Part shown: one piece after another, positions 34,921 through 46,427 of the stretch
Layout of the letters: the number at the start of each line of letters is the position of its first letter
Position numbering within the stretch: the stretch's first letter is position 1
Source: Euryodendron excelsum
Taxonomy: Eukaryota; Streptophyta; Magnoliopsida; Ericales; Pentaphylacaceae
Length of the DNA: 64,000 nucleotides
Reading direction: 5' to 3'
NCBI GenBank assembly: GCA_033060915.1
Contig: CM065387.1
Coordinates: 29,997,001-30,061,000, forward strand
Program-made: the position numbers and the translations under genes
Notes under the pieces: model-generated
The model's input: the letters and a program-made list of their open reading frames with translations, nothing else
What the model was told of the DNA's origin: nothing
The model's database searches: none

Positions 34921-35153
34921 ACCCTTTTTGGGCAGCGAGAGTTGGCGCCGTTCTCCGCGGCCTTCTTTGGGCAGCAACGAAATTCGTGTTAGATTACAAT
35001 CTAAATTGAGTATCACAGGGAAAGGGTTTGTTTCATTATTTATTTTTCCTATTTGTCGGCGGCGAGAGCTAGGAAACCAAGCTGGCTCGGCGAGAGCTAG
35101 GAAACCAAGCTGGCTCGGCGAGGCTTAAAAGAAAAAAGCGATGAGAACCTTTC

Positions 35154-35273
35154 GGGTGCGATCATACCAGCACTAATGCACCGGATCCCATCAGAACTCC
35201 GCAGTTAAGTGTGCTTGGGCGAGAGTAGTACTAGGATGGGTGACCCCCTGGGAAGTCCTCGTGTTGCACCCCT
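35154..35273 (+). rRNA. 5S rRNA copy 21
   Basis: 120 nt, no change noticed. Confidence 0.97.
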
Positions 35274-35479
35274 ACTTTTTTTTGGGCAGCGAGAGTTGGC
35301 GCCGTTCTCCGCGGCCTTCTTTGGGCAGCAACGAAATTCGTGTTAGATTACAATCTAAATTGAGTATCACAGGGAAAGGGTTTGTTTCATTATTTATTTT
35401 TCCTATTTGTCGGCGGCGAGAGCTAGGAAACCAAGCTGGCTCGGCGAGGCTTAAAAGAAAAAAGCGATGAGAACCTTTC

Positions 35480-35599
35480 GGGTGCGATCATACCAGCACT
35501 AATGCACCGGATCCCATCAGAACTCCGCAGTTAAGTGTGCTTGGGCGAGAGTAGTACTAGGATGGGTGACCCCCTGGGAAGTCCTCGTGTTGCACCCCT
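35480..35599 (+). rRNA. 5S rRNA copy 22
   Basis: 120 nt. Its spacer breaks the conserved palindrome (TTAGATACCAATCTAA). Confidence 0.97.
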
Positions 35600-35805
35600 A
35601 CCCTTTTTGGGCAGCGAGAGTTGGCGCCGTTCTCCGCGGCCTTCTTTGGGCAGCAACGAAATTCGTGTTAGATACCAATCTAAATTGAGTATCACTGGGA
35701 AAGAGTTTGTTTCATTATTTATTTTTCCTATTTGTCGGCGGCGAGAGCTAGGAAACCAAGCTGGCTCGGCGAGGCTTAAAAGAAAAAAAGCGATGAGAAC
35801 CTTTC

Positions 35806-35925
35806 GGGTGCGATCATACCAGCACTAATGCACCGGATCCCATCAGAACTCCGCAGTTAAGTGTGCTTGGGCGAGAGTAGTACTAGGATGGGTGACCCCC
35901 TGGGAAGTCCTCGTGTTGCACCCCT
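35806..35925 (+). rRNA. 5S rRNA copy 23
   Basis: 120 nt, no change noticed. Confidence 0.97.
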
Positions 35926-36130
35926 ACCCTTTTTGGGCAGCGAGAGTTGGCGCCGTTCTCCGCGGCCTTCTTTGGGCAGCAACGAAATTCGTGTTAGATT
36001 ACAATCTAAATTGAGTATCACAGGGAAAGGGTTTGTTTCATTATTTATTTTTCCTATTTGTCGGCGGCGAGAGCTAGGAAACCAAGCTGGCTCGGCGAGG
36101 CTTAAAAGAAAAAAGCGATGAGAACCTTTC

Positions 36131-36250
36131 GGGTGCGATCATACCAGCACTAATGCACCGGATCCCATCCGAACTCCGCAGTTAAGTGTGCTTGGGCGAG
36201 AGTAGTACTAGGATGGGTGACCCACTGGGAAGTCCTCGTGTTGCACCCTC
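36131..36250 (+). rRNA. 5S rRNA copy 24 (substitutions)
   Basis: 120 nt; CATCCGAACT, GACCCACTGGG and an altered 3' end GCACCCTC. Confidence 0.93.
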
Positions 36251-36455
36251 ACCTTTTTTGGGCGCAGAGAGTTGGCGCCGTTCTCCGCGGCCTTCTTTGG
36301 GCAGCAACGAAATTCGTGTTAGATTACAATCTAAATTGAGTATCACAGGGAAAGGGTTTGTTTCATTATTTATTTTTCCTATTTGTCGGCGGCGAGAGCT
36401 AGGAAACCAAGCTGGCTCGGCGAGGCTTAAAAGAAAAAAGCGATGAGAACCCTTC

Positions 36456-36575
36456 GGGTGCGATCACACCAGCACTAATGCACCGGATCCCATCAGAACT
36501 CCGCAGTTAAGTGTGCTTGGGCGAGAGTAGTACTAGGATGGGTGACCCCCTGGGAAGTCCTCGTGTTGCACCCCT
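36456..36575 (+). rRNA. 5S rRNA copy 25
   Basis: 120 nt; GATCACACC and upstream ACCCTTC, as in copy 18. Confidence 0.96.
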
Positions 36576-36786
36576 ACCCTTTTTGGGCAGCGAGAGTTGG
36601 CGCCGTTCTCCGCGGCCTTCTTTGGGCAGCAACGAAATTCGTGTTAGATTACAATCTAAATTGAGTATCACAGGGAAAGGGTTTGTTTCATTATTTATTT
36701 TTCCTATTTGTCGGCGGCGAGAGCTAGGAAACCAAGCTGGCTCGGCGAGGCTTAAAGGAAAAAAAAAAAAGCGATGAGAACCTTTC

Positions 36787-36906
36787 GGGTGCGATCATAC
36801 CAGCACTAATGCACCGGATCCCATCAGAACTCCGCAGTTAAGTGTGCTTGGGCGAGAGTAGTACTAGGATGGGTGACCCCCTGGGAAGTCCTCGTGTTGC
36901 ACCCCT
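36787..36906 (+). rRNA. 5S rRNA copy 26
   Basis: 120 nt, no change noticed. Confidence 0.97.
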
Positions 36907-37114
36907 ACCCTTTTTGGGCAGCGAGAGTTGGCGCCGTTCTCCGCGGCCTTCTTTGGGCAGCAACGAAATTCGTGTTAGATTACAATCTAAATTGAGTATC
37001 ACAGGGAAAGGGTTTGTTTCATTATTTATTTTTCCTATTTGTCGGCGGCGAGAGCTAGGAAACCAAGCTGGCTCGGCGAGGCTTAAAAAAAAAAAAAAGC
37101 GATGAGAACCTTTC

Positions 37115-37231
37115 GGGTGCGATCATACCAGCACTAATGCACCGGATCCCATCAGAACTCCGCAGTTATGCTTGGGGCGAGAGTAGTACTAGGATGGGTG
37201 ACCCCCTGGGAAGTCCTCGTGTTGCACCCCT
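37115..37231 (+). rRNA. 5S rRNA copy 27 (-3 nt)
   Basis: 117 nt; reads CAGTTATGCTTGGGGCGAG, so AGTG is lost before the A box and one G gained. Confidence 0.9.
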
Positions 37232-37443
37232 ACCCATTTTTGGGCAGCGAGAGTTGGCGCCGTTCTCCGCGGCCTTCTTTGGGCAGCAACGAAATTCGTG
37301 TTAGATTACAATCTAAATTGAGTATCACAGGGAAAGGGTTTGTTTCATTATTTATTTTTCCTATTTGTCGGCGGCGAGAGCTAGGAAACCAAGCTGGCTC
37401 GGCGAGGCTTAAAAAAAAAAAAAAAGCGATGAGAACCTTTCGG

Positions 37444-37563
37444 GGGTGCGATCATACCAGCACTAATGCACCGGATCCCATCAGAACTCCGCAGTTAAGT
37501 GTGCTTGGGCGAGAGTAGTACTAGGATGGGTGACCCCCTGGGAAGTCCTCGTGTTGCACCCCT
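37444..37563 (+). rRNA. 5S rRNA copy 28
   Basis: 120 nt; two extra G just before +1. Confidence 0.95.
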
Positions 37564-37772
37564 ACCCTTTTTGGGCAGCGAGAGTTGGCGCCGTTCTCCG
37601 CGGCCTTCTTTGGGCAGCAACGAAATTCGTGTTAGATTACAATCTAAATTGAGTATCACAGGGAAAGGGTTTGTGTTTTTTATTATTTATTTTTCCTATT
37701 TGTCGGCGGCGAGAGCTAGGAAACCAAGCTGGCTCGGCGAGGCTTAAAAAAAAAAAGCGATGAGAACCTTTC

Positions 37773-37892
37773 GGGTGCGATCATACCAGCACTAATGCAC
37801 CGGATCCCATCAGAACTCCGCAGTTAAGTGTGCTTGGGCGAGAGTAGTACTAGGATGGGTGACCCCCTGGGAAGTCCTCGTGTTGCACCCCT
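37773..37892 (+). rRNA. 5S rRNA copy 29
   Basis: 120 nt, no change noticed. Confidence 0.97.
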
Positions 37893-38103
37893 ACCCTTTT
37901 TGGGCAGCGAGAGTTGGCGCCGTTCTCCGCGGCCTTCTTTGGGCAGCAACGAAATTCGTGTTAGATTACAATCTAAATTGAGTATCACAGGGAAAGGGTT
38001 TGTTTCATTATTTATTTTTCCTATTTGTCGGCGGCGAGAGCTAGGAAACCAAGCTGGCTCGGCGAGGCTTAAAAAAAAAAAAAAAAAGCGATGAGAACCT
38101 TTC

Positions 38104-38226
38104 GGGTGCGATCATACCAGCACTAATGCACCGGATCCCATCAGAACTCCGCAGTTAAGTGTGCTGGGGGAGAGAGAGTAGTACTAGGATGGGTGACCCC
38201 CTGGGAAGTCCTCGTGTTGCACCCCT
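38104..38226 (+). rRNA. 5S rRNA copy 30 (+3 nt)
   Basis: 123 nt; A box region reads GCTGGGGGAGAGAGAGTAG. Confidence 0.9.
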
Positions 38227-38432
38227 ACCCTTTTTGGGCAGCGAGAGTTGGCGCCGTTCTCCGCGGCCTTCTTTGGGCAGCAACGAAATTCGTGTTAGAT
38301 TACAATCTAAATTGAGTATCACAGGGAAAGGGTTTGTTTCATTATTTATTTTTCCTATTTTGTCGGCGGCGAGAGCTAGGAAACCAAGCTGGCTCGGCGA
38401 GGCTTAAAAGAAAAAAGCGATGAGAACCTTTC

Positions 38433-38552
38433 GGGTGCGATCATACCAGCACTAATGCACCGGATCCCATCAGAACTCCGCAGTTAAGTGTGCTTGGGCG
38501 AGAGTAGTACTAGGATGGGTGACCCCCTGGGAAGTCCTCGTGTTGCACCCCT
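38433..38552 (+). rRNA. 5S rRNA copy 31
   Basis: 120 nt, no change noticed. Confidence 0.97.
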
Positions 38553-38760
38553 ACCCTTTTTGGGCAGCGAGAGTTGGCGCCGTTCTCCGCGGCCTTCTTT
38601 GGGCAGCAACGAAATTCGTGTTAGATTACAATCTAAATTGAGTATCACAGGGAAAGGGTTTGTTTCATTATTAATTACTTTTCCTATTTGTCGGCGGCGA
38701 GAGCTAGGAAACCAAGCTGGCTCGGCGAGGCTTAAAAGAAAAAAGCGATGGGAACCTTTC

Positions 38761-38880
38761 GGGTGCGATCATACCAGCACTAATGCACCGGATCCCATCA
38801 GAACTCCGCAGTTAAGTGTGCTTGGGCGAGAGTAGTACTAGGATGGGTGACCCCCTGGGAAGTCCTCGTGTTGCACCCCT
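38761..38880 (+). rRNA. 5S rRNA copy 32
   Basis: 120 nt; upstream GATGGGAACC for GATGAGAACC. Confidence 0.97.
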
Positions 38881-39085
38881 ACCCTTTTTGGGCAGCGAGA
38901 GTTGGCGCCGTTCTCCGCGGCCTTCTTTGGGCAGCAACGAAATTCGTGTTAGATTACAATCTAAATTGAGTATCACAGGGAAAGGGTTTGTTTCATTATT
39001 TATTTTTCCTATTTGTCGGCGGCGAGAGCTAGGAAACCAAGCTGGCTCGGCGAGGCTTAAAAGAAAAAAGCGATGAGAACCTTTC

Positions 39086-39237
39086 GGGTGCGATCATACC
39101 AGCACTAATGCACCGGATCCCATCAGAACTCCGCAGTTAAGTGTGCTTGGGCGAGAGTAGTACTAGGATGGGTGACCCCCTGGCGAGAGTAGTACTAGGA
39201 TGGGTGACCCCCTGGGAAGTCCTCGTGTTGCACCCCT
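39086..39237 (+). rRNA. 5S rRNA copy 33 (32-nt internal duplication)
   Basis: 152 nt. The segment from GCGAGAGTAG to GACCCCCTG is present twice in tandem, duplicating most of the intermediate element and C box. It could not fold as normal 5S rRNA. Confidence 0.9.
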
Positions 39238-39444
39238 ACCCTTTTTGGGCAGCGAGAGTTGGCGCCGTTCTCCGCGGCCTTCTTTGGGCAGCAACGAAAT
39301 TCGTGTTAGATTACAATCTAAATTGAGTATCACAGGGAAAGGGTTTGTTTCATTATTTATTTTTCCTATTTGTCGGCGGCGAGAGCTAGGAAACCAAGCT
39401 GGCTCGGCGAGGCTTAAAAAAAAAAAAAGCGATGAGAACCTTTC

Positions 39445-39564
39445 GGGTGCGATCATACCAGCACTAATGCACCGGATCCCATCAGAACTCCGCAGTTAAG
39501 TGTGCTTGGGCGAGAGTAGTACTAGGATGGGTGACCCCCTGGGAAGTCCTCGTGTTGCACCCCT
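39445..39564 (+). rRNA. 5S rRNA copy 34
   Basis: 120 nt, no change noticed. Confidence 0.97.
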
Positions 39565-39771
39565 ACCCTTTTTGGGCAGCGAGAGTTGGCGCCGTTCTCC
39601 GCGGCCTTCTTGGGGGCAGCAACGAAATTCGTGTTAGATTACAATCTAAATTGAGTATCACAGGGAAAGTGTTTGTTTCATTATTTATTTTTCCTATTTG
39701 TCGGCGGCGAGAGCTAGGAAACCAAGCTGGCTCGGCGAGGCTTAAAAGAAAAAAAGCGATGAGAACCTTTC

Positions 39772-39891
39772 GGGTGCGATCATACCAGCACTAATGCACC
39801 GGATCCCATCAGAACTCCGCAGTTAAGTGTGCTTGGGCGAGAGTAGTACTAGGATGGGTGACCCCCTGGGAAGTCCTCGTGTTGCACCCCT
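39772..39891 (+). rRNA. 5S rRNA copy 35
   Basis: 120 nt; spacer repeats CCGCGGCCTT and has the CACGGGG / TTTCCCATTT markers. Confidence 0.97.
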
Positions 39892-40106
39892 ACCCTTTTT
39901 GGGCAGCGAGAGTTGGCGCCGTTCTCCGCGGCCTTCCGCGGCCTTCTTTGGGCAGCAACGAAATTCGTGTTAGATTACAATCTAAATTGAGTATCACGGG
40001 GAAAGGGTTTGTTTCATTATTTATTTTTCCCATTTGTCGGCGGCGAGAGCTAGGAAACCAAGCTGGCTCGGCGAGGCTTAAAAGAAAAAAGCGATGAGAA
40101 CCTTTC

Positions 40107-40226
40107 GGGTGCGATCATACCAGCACTAATGCACCGGATCCCATCAGAACTCCGCAGTTAAGTGTGCTTGGGCGAGAGTAGTACTAGGATGGGTGACCCC
40201 CTGGGAAGTCCTCGTGTTGCACCCCT
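40107..40226 (+). rRNA. 5S rRNA copy 36
   Basis: 120 nt; terminator CCCATTTTT. Confidence 0.97.
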
Positions 40227-40436
40227 ACCCATTTTTGGGCAGCGAGAGTTGGCGCCGTTCTCCGCGGCCTTCTTTGGGCAGCAACGAAATTCGTGTTAGA
40301 TTACAATCTAAATTGAGTATCACAGGGAAAGGGTTTGTTTCATTATTTATTTTTCCTATTTGTCGGCGGCGAGAGCTAGGAAACCAAGCTGGCTCGGCGA
40401 GGCTTAAAAAAAAAAAAAGCGATGAGAACCTTTCGG

Positions 40437-40556
40437 GGGTGCGATCATACCAGCACTAATGCACCGGATCCCATCAGAACTCCGCAGTTAAGTGTGCTTG
40501 GGCGAGAGTAGTACTAGGATGGGTGACCCCCTGGGAAGTCCTCGTGTTGCACCCCT
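40437..40556 (+). rRNA. 5S rRNA copy 37
   Basis: 120 nt; two extra G before +1; T-rich spacer zone expanded. Confidence 0.95.
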
Positions 40557-40770
40557 ACCCTTTTTGGGCAGCGAGAGTTGGCGCCGTTCTCCGCGGCCTT
40601 CTTTGGGCAGCAACGAAATTCGTGTTAGATTACAATCTAAATTGAGTATCACAGGGAAAGGTTTGTTTTTTTTTATTTTTTTTTATTTTTTTCCTATTTG
40701 TCGGCGGCGAGAGCTAGGAAACCAAGCTGGCTCGGCGAGGCTTAAAAGAAAAAAGCGATGAGAACCTTTC

Positions 40771-40890
40771 GGGTGCGATCATACCAGCACTAATGCACCG
40801 GATCCCATCAGAACTCCGCAGTTAAGTGTGCTTGGGCGAGAGTAGTACTAGGATGGGTGACCCCCTGGGAAGTCCTCGTGTTGCACCCCT
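40771..40890 (+). rRNA. 5S rRNA copy 38
   Basis: 120 nt; spacer of the CACGGGG subtype with a 39-bp tandem duplication starting near 40903. Confidence 0.97.
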
Positions 40891-41135
40891 ACCCATTTTT
40901 GGGCAGCGAGAGTTGGCGCCGTTCTCCGCGGCCTTCTTTGGGCAGCGAGAGTTGGCGCCGTTCTCCGCGGCCTTCTTTGGGCAGCAACGAAATTCGTGTT
41001 AGATTACAATCTAAATTGAGTATCACGGGGAAAGGGTTTGTTTCATTATTTATTTTTCCCATTTGTCGGCGGCGAGAGCTAGGAAACCAAGCTGGCTCGG
41101 CGAGGCTTAAAAGAAAAAAGCGATGAGAACCTTTC

Positions 41136-41254
41136 GGGTGCGATCATACAGCACTAATGCACCGGATCCCATCAGAACTCCGCAGTTAAGTGTGCTTGGG
41201 CGAGAGTAGTACTAGGATGGGTGACCCCCTGGGAAGTCCTCGTGTTGCACCCCT
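41136..41254 (+). rRNA. 5S rRNA copy 39 (-1 nt)
   Basis: 119 nt; GATCATACAGCAC lacks one C. Confidence 0.93.
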
Positions 41255-41462
41255 ACCCATTTTTGGGCAGCGAGAGTTGGCGCCGTTCTCCGCGGCCTTC
41301 TTTGGGCAGCAACGAAATTCGTGTTAGATTACAATCTAAATTGAGTATCACGGGGAAAGGGTTTGTTTCATTATTTTTTTTCCTTTTTGTCGGCGGCGAG
41401 AGCTAGGAAACCAAGCTGGCTCGGCGAGGCTTAAAAAAAAAAGCGAGCGATGAGAACCTTTC

Positions 41463-41584
41463 GGGTGCGATCATACCAGCACTAATGCACCGGATCCCAT
41501 CAGAACTCCGCAGTTAAGTGTGCTTGGGAGAGAGAGTAGTACTAGGATGGGTGACCCCCTGGGAAGTCCTCGTGTTGCACCCCT
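41463..41584 (+). rRNA. 5S rRNA copy 40 (+2 nt)
   Basis: 122 nt; GCTTGGGAGAGAGAGTAG in the A box region; upstream GCGAGCGATGAG. Confidence 0.91.
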
Positions 41585-41797
41585 ACCCATTTTTGGGCAG
41601 CGAGAGTTGGCGCCGTTCTCCGCGGCCTTCTTTGGGCAACGCAACGAAATTCGTGTTAGATTACAATCTAAATTGAGTATCACAGGGAAAGGGTTTGTTT
41701 GTTTTTATTATTTATTTTTCCTATTTGTCGGCGGCGAGAGCTAGGAAACCAAGCTGGCTCGGCGAGGCTTAAAAAAAAAAAGCGATGAGAACCTTTC

Positions 41798-41929
41798 GGG
41801 TGCGATCATACCAGCACTAATGCACCGGATCCCATCAGAACCGCTCCGCAGTTAAGTGTGCTTGGGTACTAGGAGAGAGAGTAGTACTAGGATGGGTGAC
41901 CCCCTGGGAAGTCCTCGTGTTGCACCCCT
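41798..41929 (+). rRNA. 5S rRNA copy 41 (+12 nt)
   Basis: 132 nt; insertions in AACCGCTCCGC and in GGGTACTAGGAGAGAGAGTAG-like A box sequence. Confidence 0.88.
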
Positions 41930-42134
41930 ACCCTTTTTGGGCAGCGAGAGTTGGCGCCGTTCTCCGCGGCCTTCTTTGGGCAGCAACGAAATTCGTGTTA
42001 GATTACAATCTAAATTGAGTATCACAGGGAAAGGGTTTGTTTCATTATTTATTTTTCCTATTTGTCGGCGGCGAGAGCTAGGAAACCAAGCTGGCTCGGC
42101 GAGGCTTAAAAAAAAAAAGCGATGAGAACCTTTC

Positions 42135-42254
42135 GGGTGCGATCATACCAGCACTAATGCACCGGATCCCATCAGAACTCCGCAGTTAAGTGTGCTTGGG
42201 CGAGAGTAGTACTAGGATGGGTGACCCCCTGGGAAGTCCTCGTGTTGCACCCCT
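42135..42254 (+). rRNA. 5S rRNA copy 42
   Basis: 120 nt, no change noticed. Confidence 0.97.
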
Positions 42255-42462
42255 ACCCTTTTTTTGGGCAGCGAGAGTTGGCGCCGTTCTCCGCGGCCTT
42301 CTTTGGGCAGCAACGAAATTCGTGTTAGATTACAATCTAAATTGAGTATCACAGGGAAAGGGTTTGTTTCATTATTTATTTTTCCTATTTGTCGGCGGCG
42401 AGAGCTAGGAAACCAAGCTGGCTCGGCGAGGCTTAAAAGAAAAAAAGCGATGAGAACCTTTC

Positions 42463-42582
42463 GGGTGCGATCATACCAGCACTAATGCACCGGATCCCAT
42501 CAGAACTCCGCAGTTAAGTGTGCTTGGGCGAGAGTAGTACTAGGATGGGTGACCCCCTGGGAAGTCCTCGTGTTGCACCCCT
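42463..42582 (+). rRNA. 5S rRNA copy 43
   Basis: 120 nt, no change noticed. Confidence 0.97.
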
Positions 42583-42791
42583 ACCCTTTTTGGGCAGCGA
42601 GAGTTGGCGCCGTTCTCCGCGGCCTTCTTTGGGCAGCAACGAAATTCGTGTGTTAGATTACAATCTAAATTGAGTATCACAGGGAAAGGGTTTGTTTCAT
42701 TATTTTTATTTTTCCTATTTGTCGGCGGCGAGAGCTAGGAAACCAAGCTGGCTCGGCGAGGCTTAAAAAAAAAAAGCGATGAGAACCTTTC

Positions 42792-42912
42792 GGGTGCGAT
42801 CATACCAGCACTAATGCACCGGATCCCCATCAGAACTCCGCAGTTAAGTGTGCTTGGGCGAGAGTAGTACTAGGATGGGTGACCCCCTGGGAAGTCCTCG
42901 TGTTGCACCCCC
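42792..42912 (+). rRNA. 5S rRNA copy 44 (+1 nt)
   Basis: 121 nt; GGATCCCCATC, and 3' end changed to GCACCCCCC running into a long T-run. Confidence 0.9.
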
Positions 42913-43119
42913 CTTTTTTTTTTGGGCAGCGAGAGTTGGCGCCGTTCTCCGCGGCCTTCTTTGGGCAGCAACGAAATTCGTGTTAGATTACAATCTAAAT
43001 TGAGTATCACAGGGAAAGGGTTTGTTTCATTATTTATTTTTCCTATTTGTCGGCGGCGAGAGCTAGGAAACCAAGCTGGCTCGGCGAGGCTTAAAAGAAA
43101 AAAGCGATGAGAACCTTTC

Positions 43120-43238
43120 GGGTGCGATCATACCAGCCCTAATGCACGGATCCCATCAGAACTCCGCAGTTAAGTGTGCTTGGGCGAGAGTAGTACTAGG
43201 ATGGGTGACCCCCTGGGAAGTCCTCGTGTTGCACCCCT
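43120..43238 (+). rRNA. 5S rRNA copy 45 (-1 nt)
   Basis: 119 nt; CAGCCCTAATGCACGGATCC. Spacer of the CACGGGG subtype. Confidence 0.92.
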
Positions 43239-43444
43239 ACCCATTTTTGGGCAGCGAGAGTTGGCGCCGTTCTCCGCGGCCTTCTTTGGGCAGCAACGAA
43301 ATTCGTGTTAGATTACAATCTAAATTGAGTATCACGGGGAAAGGGTTTGTTTCATTATTTATTTTTCCCATTTGTCGGCGGCGAGAGCTAGGAAACCAAG
43401 CTGGCTCGGCGAGGCTTAAAAGAAAAAAGCGATGAGAACCTTTC

Positions 43445-43574
43445 GGGTGCGATCATACCCGATCATACCAGCACTATTGCACCGGATCCCATCAGAACTC
43501 CGCAGTTAAGTGTGCTTGGGCGAGAGTAGTACTAGGATGGGTGACCCCCTGGGAAGTCCTCGTGTTGCACCCCT
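43445..43574 (+). rRNA. 5S rRNA copy 46 (+10 nt)
   Basis: 130 nt; CGATCATACC repeated near the 5' end; CACTATTGC for CACTAATGC. Confidence 0.9.
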
Positions 43575-43781
43575 ACCCTTTTTGGGCAGCGAGAGTTGGC
43601 GCCGTTCTCCGCGGCCTTCTTTGGGCAGCAACGAAATTCGTGTTAGATTACAATCTAAATTGAGTATCACAGGGAAAGGGTTTGTTTCATTATTTATTTT
43701 TCCTATTTGTCGGCGGCGAGAGCTAGGAAACCAAGCTGGCTCGGCGAGGCTTAAAAGAAAAAAAAGCGATGAGAACCTTTC

Positions 43782-43906
43782 GGGTGCGATGCGATCATAC
43801 CAGCACTAATGCACCGGATCCCATCAGAACTCCGCAGTTAAGTGTGCTTGGGCGAGAGTAGTACTAGGATGGGTGACCCCCTGGGAAGTCCTCGTGTTGC
43901 ACCCCT
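43782..43906 (+). rRNA. 5S rRNA copy 47 (+5 nt)
   Basis: 125 nt; GCGAT repeated at the 5' end (GCGATGCGATC). Confidence 0.91.
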
Positions 43907-44118
43907 ACCTTTTTTTGGGCAGCGAGAGTTGGCGCCGTTCTCCGCGGCCTTCTTTGGGCAGCAACGAAATTCGTGTTAGATTACAATCTAAATTGAGTAT
44001 CACAGGGAAAGGGTTTGTTTCATTATTTATTTTTTTTTTCCTATTTTGTCGGCGGCGAGAGCTAGGAAACCAAGCTGGCTCGGCGAGGCTTAAAAGAAAA
44101 AAGCGATGAGAACCTTTC

Positions 44119-44238
44119 GGGTGCGATCATACCAGCACTAATGCACCGGATCCCATCAGAACTCCGCAGTTAAGTGTGCTTGGGCGAGAGTAGTACTAGG
44201 ATGGGTGACCCCCTGGGAAGTCCTCGTGTTGCACCCCT
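44119..44238 (+). rRNA. 5S rRNA copy 48
   Basis: 120 nt; spacer of the CACGGGG subtype. Confidence 0.97.
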
Positions 44239-44444
44239 ACCCATTTTTGGGCAGCGAGAGTTGGCGCCGTTCTCCGCGGCCTTCTTTGGGCAGCAACGAA
44301 ATTCGTGTTAGATTACAATCTAAATTGAGTATCACGGGGAAAGGGTTTGTTTCATTATTTATTTTTCCCATTTGTCGGCGGCGAGAGCTAGGAAACCAAG
44401 CTGGCTCGGCGAGGCTTAAAAGAAAAAAGCGATGAGAACCTTTC

Positions 44445-44564
44445 GGGTGCGATCATACCAGCACTAATGCACCGGATCCCATCAGAACTCCGCAGTTAAG
44501 TGTGCTTGGGCGAGAGTAGTACTAGGATGGGTGACCCCCTGGGAAGTCCTCGTGTTGCACCCCT
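44445..44564 (+). rRNA. 5S rRNA copy 49
   Basis: 120 nt, no change noticed in the gene; spacer T-zone altered. Confidence 0.97.
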
Positions 44565-44778
44565 ACCTTTTTTTGGGCAGCGAGAGTTGGCGCCGTTCTC
44601 CGCGGCTTTCTTTGGGCAGCAACGAAATTCGTGTTAGATTACAATCTAAATTGAGTATACAGGGAAAGGGTTTGTTTCATTATTTTTTTATTTTTTTCCT
44701 ATTTCGGTCGGCGGCGAGAGCTAGGAAACCAAGCTGGCTCGGCGAGGCTTAAAAAAAAAAAAGCGATGAGAACCTTTC

Positions 44779-44901
44779 GGGTGCGATCATACCAGCACTA
44801 ATGCACCGGATCCCATCAGAAACTCCGCAGTTAAGTGTGCTTGGGGGCGAGAGTAGTACTAGGATGGGTGACCCCCTGGGAAGTCCTCGTGTTGCACCCC
44901 T
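44779..44901 (+). rRNA. 5S rRNA copy 50 (+3 nt)
   Basis: 123 nt; CAGAAACTCC and TTGGGGGCGAG. Spacer of the CACGGGG subtype. Confidence 0.91.
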
Positions 44902-45107
44902 ACCCATTTTTGGGCAGCGAGAGTTGGCGCCGTTCTCCGCGGCCTTCTTTGGGCAGCAACGAAATTCGTGTTAGATTACAATCTAAATTGAGTATCACGG
45001 GGAAAGGGTTTGTTTCATTATTTATTTTTCCCATTTGTCGGCGGCGAGAGCTAGGAAACCAAGCTGGCTCGGCGAGGCTTAAAAGAAAAAAGCGATGAGA
45101 ACCTTTC

Positions 45108-45227
45108 GGGTGCGATCATACCAGCACTAATGCACCGGATCCCATCAGAACTCCGCAGTTAAGTGTGCTTGGGCGAGGAGAGTACTAGGATGGGTGACCC
45201 CCTGGGAAGTCCTCGTGTTGCACCCCT
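45108..45227 (+). rRNA. 5S rRNA copy 51 (altered A box)
   Basis: 120 nt; GGGCGAGGAGAGTACTAGG for GGGCGAGAGTAGTACTAGG. Confidence 0.93.
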
Positions 45228-45433
45228 ACCCTTTTTGGGCAGCGAGAGTTGGCGCCGTTCTCCGCGGCCTTCTTTGGGCAGCAACGAAATTCGTGTTAGA
45301 TTACAATCTAAATTGAGTATCACAGGGAAAGAGTTTGTTTCATTATTTATTTTTCCTATTTGTCGGCGGCGAGAGCTAGGAAACCAAGCTGGCTCGGCGA
45401 GGCTTAAAAGAAAAAAAGCGATGAGAACCTTTC

Positions 45434-45553
45434 GGGTGCGATCATACCAGCACTAATGCACCGGATCCCATCAGAACTCCGCAGTTAAGTGTGCTTGGGC
45501 GAGAGTAGTACTAGGATGGGTGACCCCCTGGGAAGTCCTCGTGTTGCACCCCT
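45434..45553 (+). rRNA. 5S rRNA copy 52
   Basis: 120 nt; terminator CCCATTTTT. Confidence 0.97.
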
Positions 45554-45760
45554 ACCCATTTTTGGGCAGCGAGAGTTGGCGCCGTTCTCCGCGGCCTTCT
45601 TTGGGCAGCAACGAAATTCGTGTTAGATTACAATCTAAATTGAGTATCACAGGGAAAGGGTTTGTTTCATTATTTTTTTTTCCTTTTGTCGGCGGCGAGA
45701 GCTAGGAAACCAAGCTGGCTCGGCGAGGCTTAAAAAAAAAAAAAGCGATGAGAACCTTTC

Positions 45761-45882
45761 GGGTGCGATCATACCAGCACTAATGCACCGGATCCCATCA
45801 GAACTCCGCAGTTAAGTGTGCTTGGGCGAGAGAGTAGTACTAGGATGGGTGACCCCCTGGGAAGTCCTCGTGTTGCACCCCT
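45761..45882 (+). rRNA. 5S rRNA copy 53 (+2 nt)
   Basis: 122 nt; GGGCGAGAGAGTAG. Confidence 0.92.
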
Positions 45883-46096
45883 ACCCTACCCTTTTTGGGC
45901 AGCGAGAGTTGGCGCCGTTCTCCGCGGCCTTCTTTGGGCAGCAACGAAATTCGTGTTAGATTACAATCTAAATTGAGAGTATCACAGGGGAAAGGGTTTG
46001 TTTCATTATTTTTTTTTTCCTATTTGTCGGCGGCGAGAGCTAGGAAACCAAGCTGGCTCGGCGAGGCTTAAAAGAAAAAAGCGATGAGAACCTTTC

Positions 46097-46217
46097 GGGT
46101 GCGATCATACCAGCACTAATGCACCGGATCCCATCAGAACTCCGCGTTAAGTGTGTGCTTGGGCGAGAGTAGTACTAGGATGGGTGACCCCCTGGGAAGT
46201 CCTCGTGTTGCACCCCT
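46097..46217 (+). rRNA. 5S rRNA copy 54 (+1 nt)
   Basis: 121 nt; TCCGCGTTAAGTGTGTGCTT. Confidence 0.91.
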
Positions 46218-46427
46218 ACCCTTTTTTTGGGCAGCGAGAGTTGGCGCCGTTCTCCGCGGCCTTCTTTGGGCAGCAACGAAATTCGTGTTAGATTACAATC
46301 TAAATTGAGTATCACAGGGAAAGGGTTTTTCATTTATTTATTTTTTTCCTATTTGTCGGCGGCGAGAGCTAGGAAACCAAGCTGGCTCGGCGAGGCTTAA
46401 AAGAAAAAAGCGATGAGAACCTTTCGG

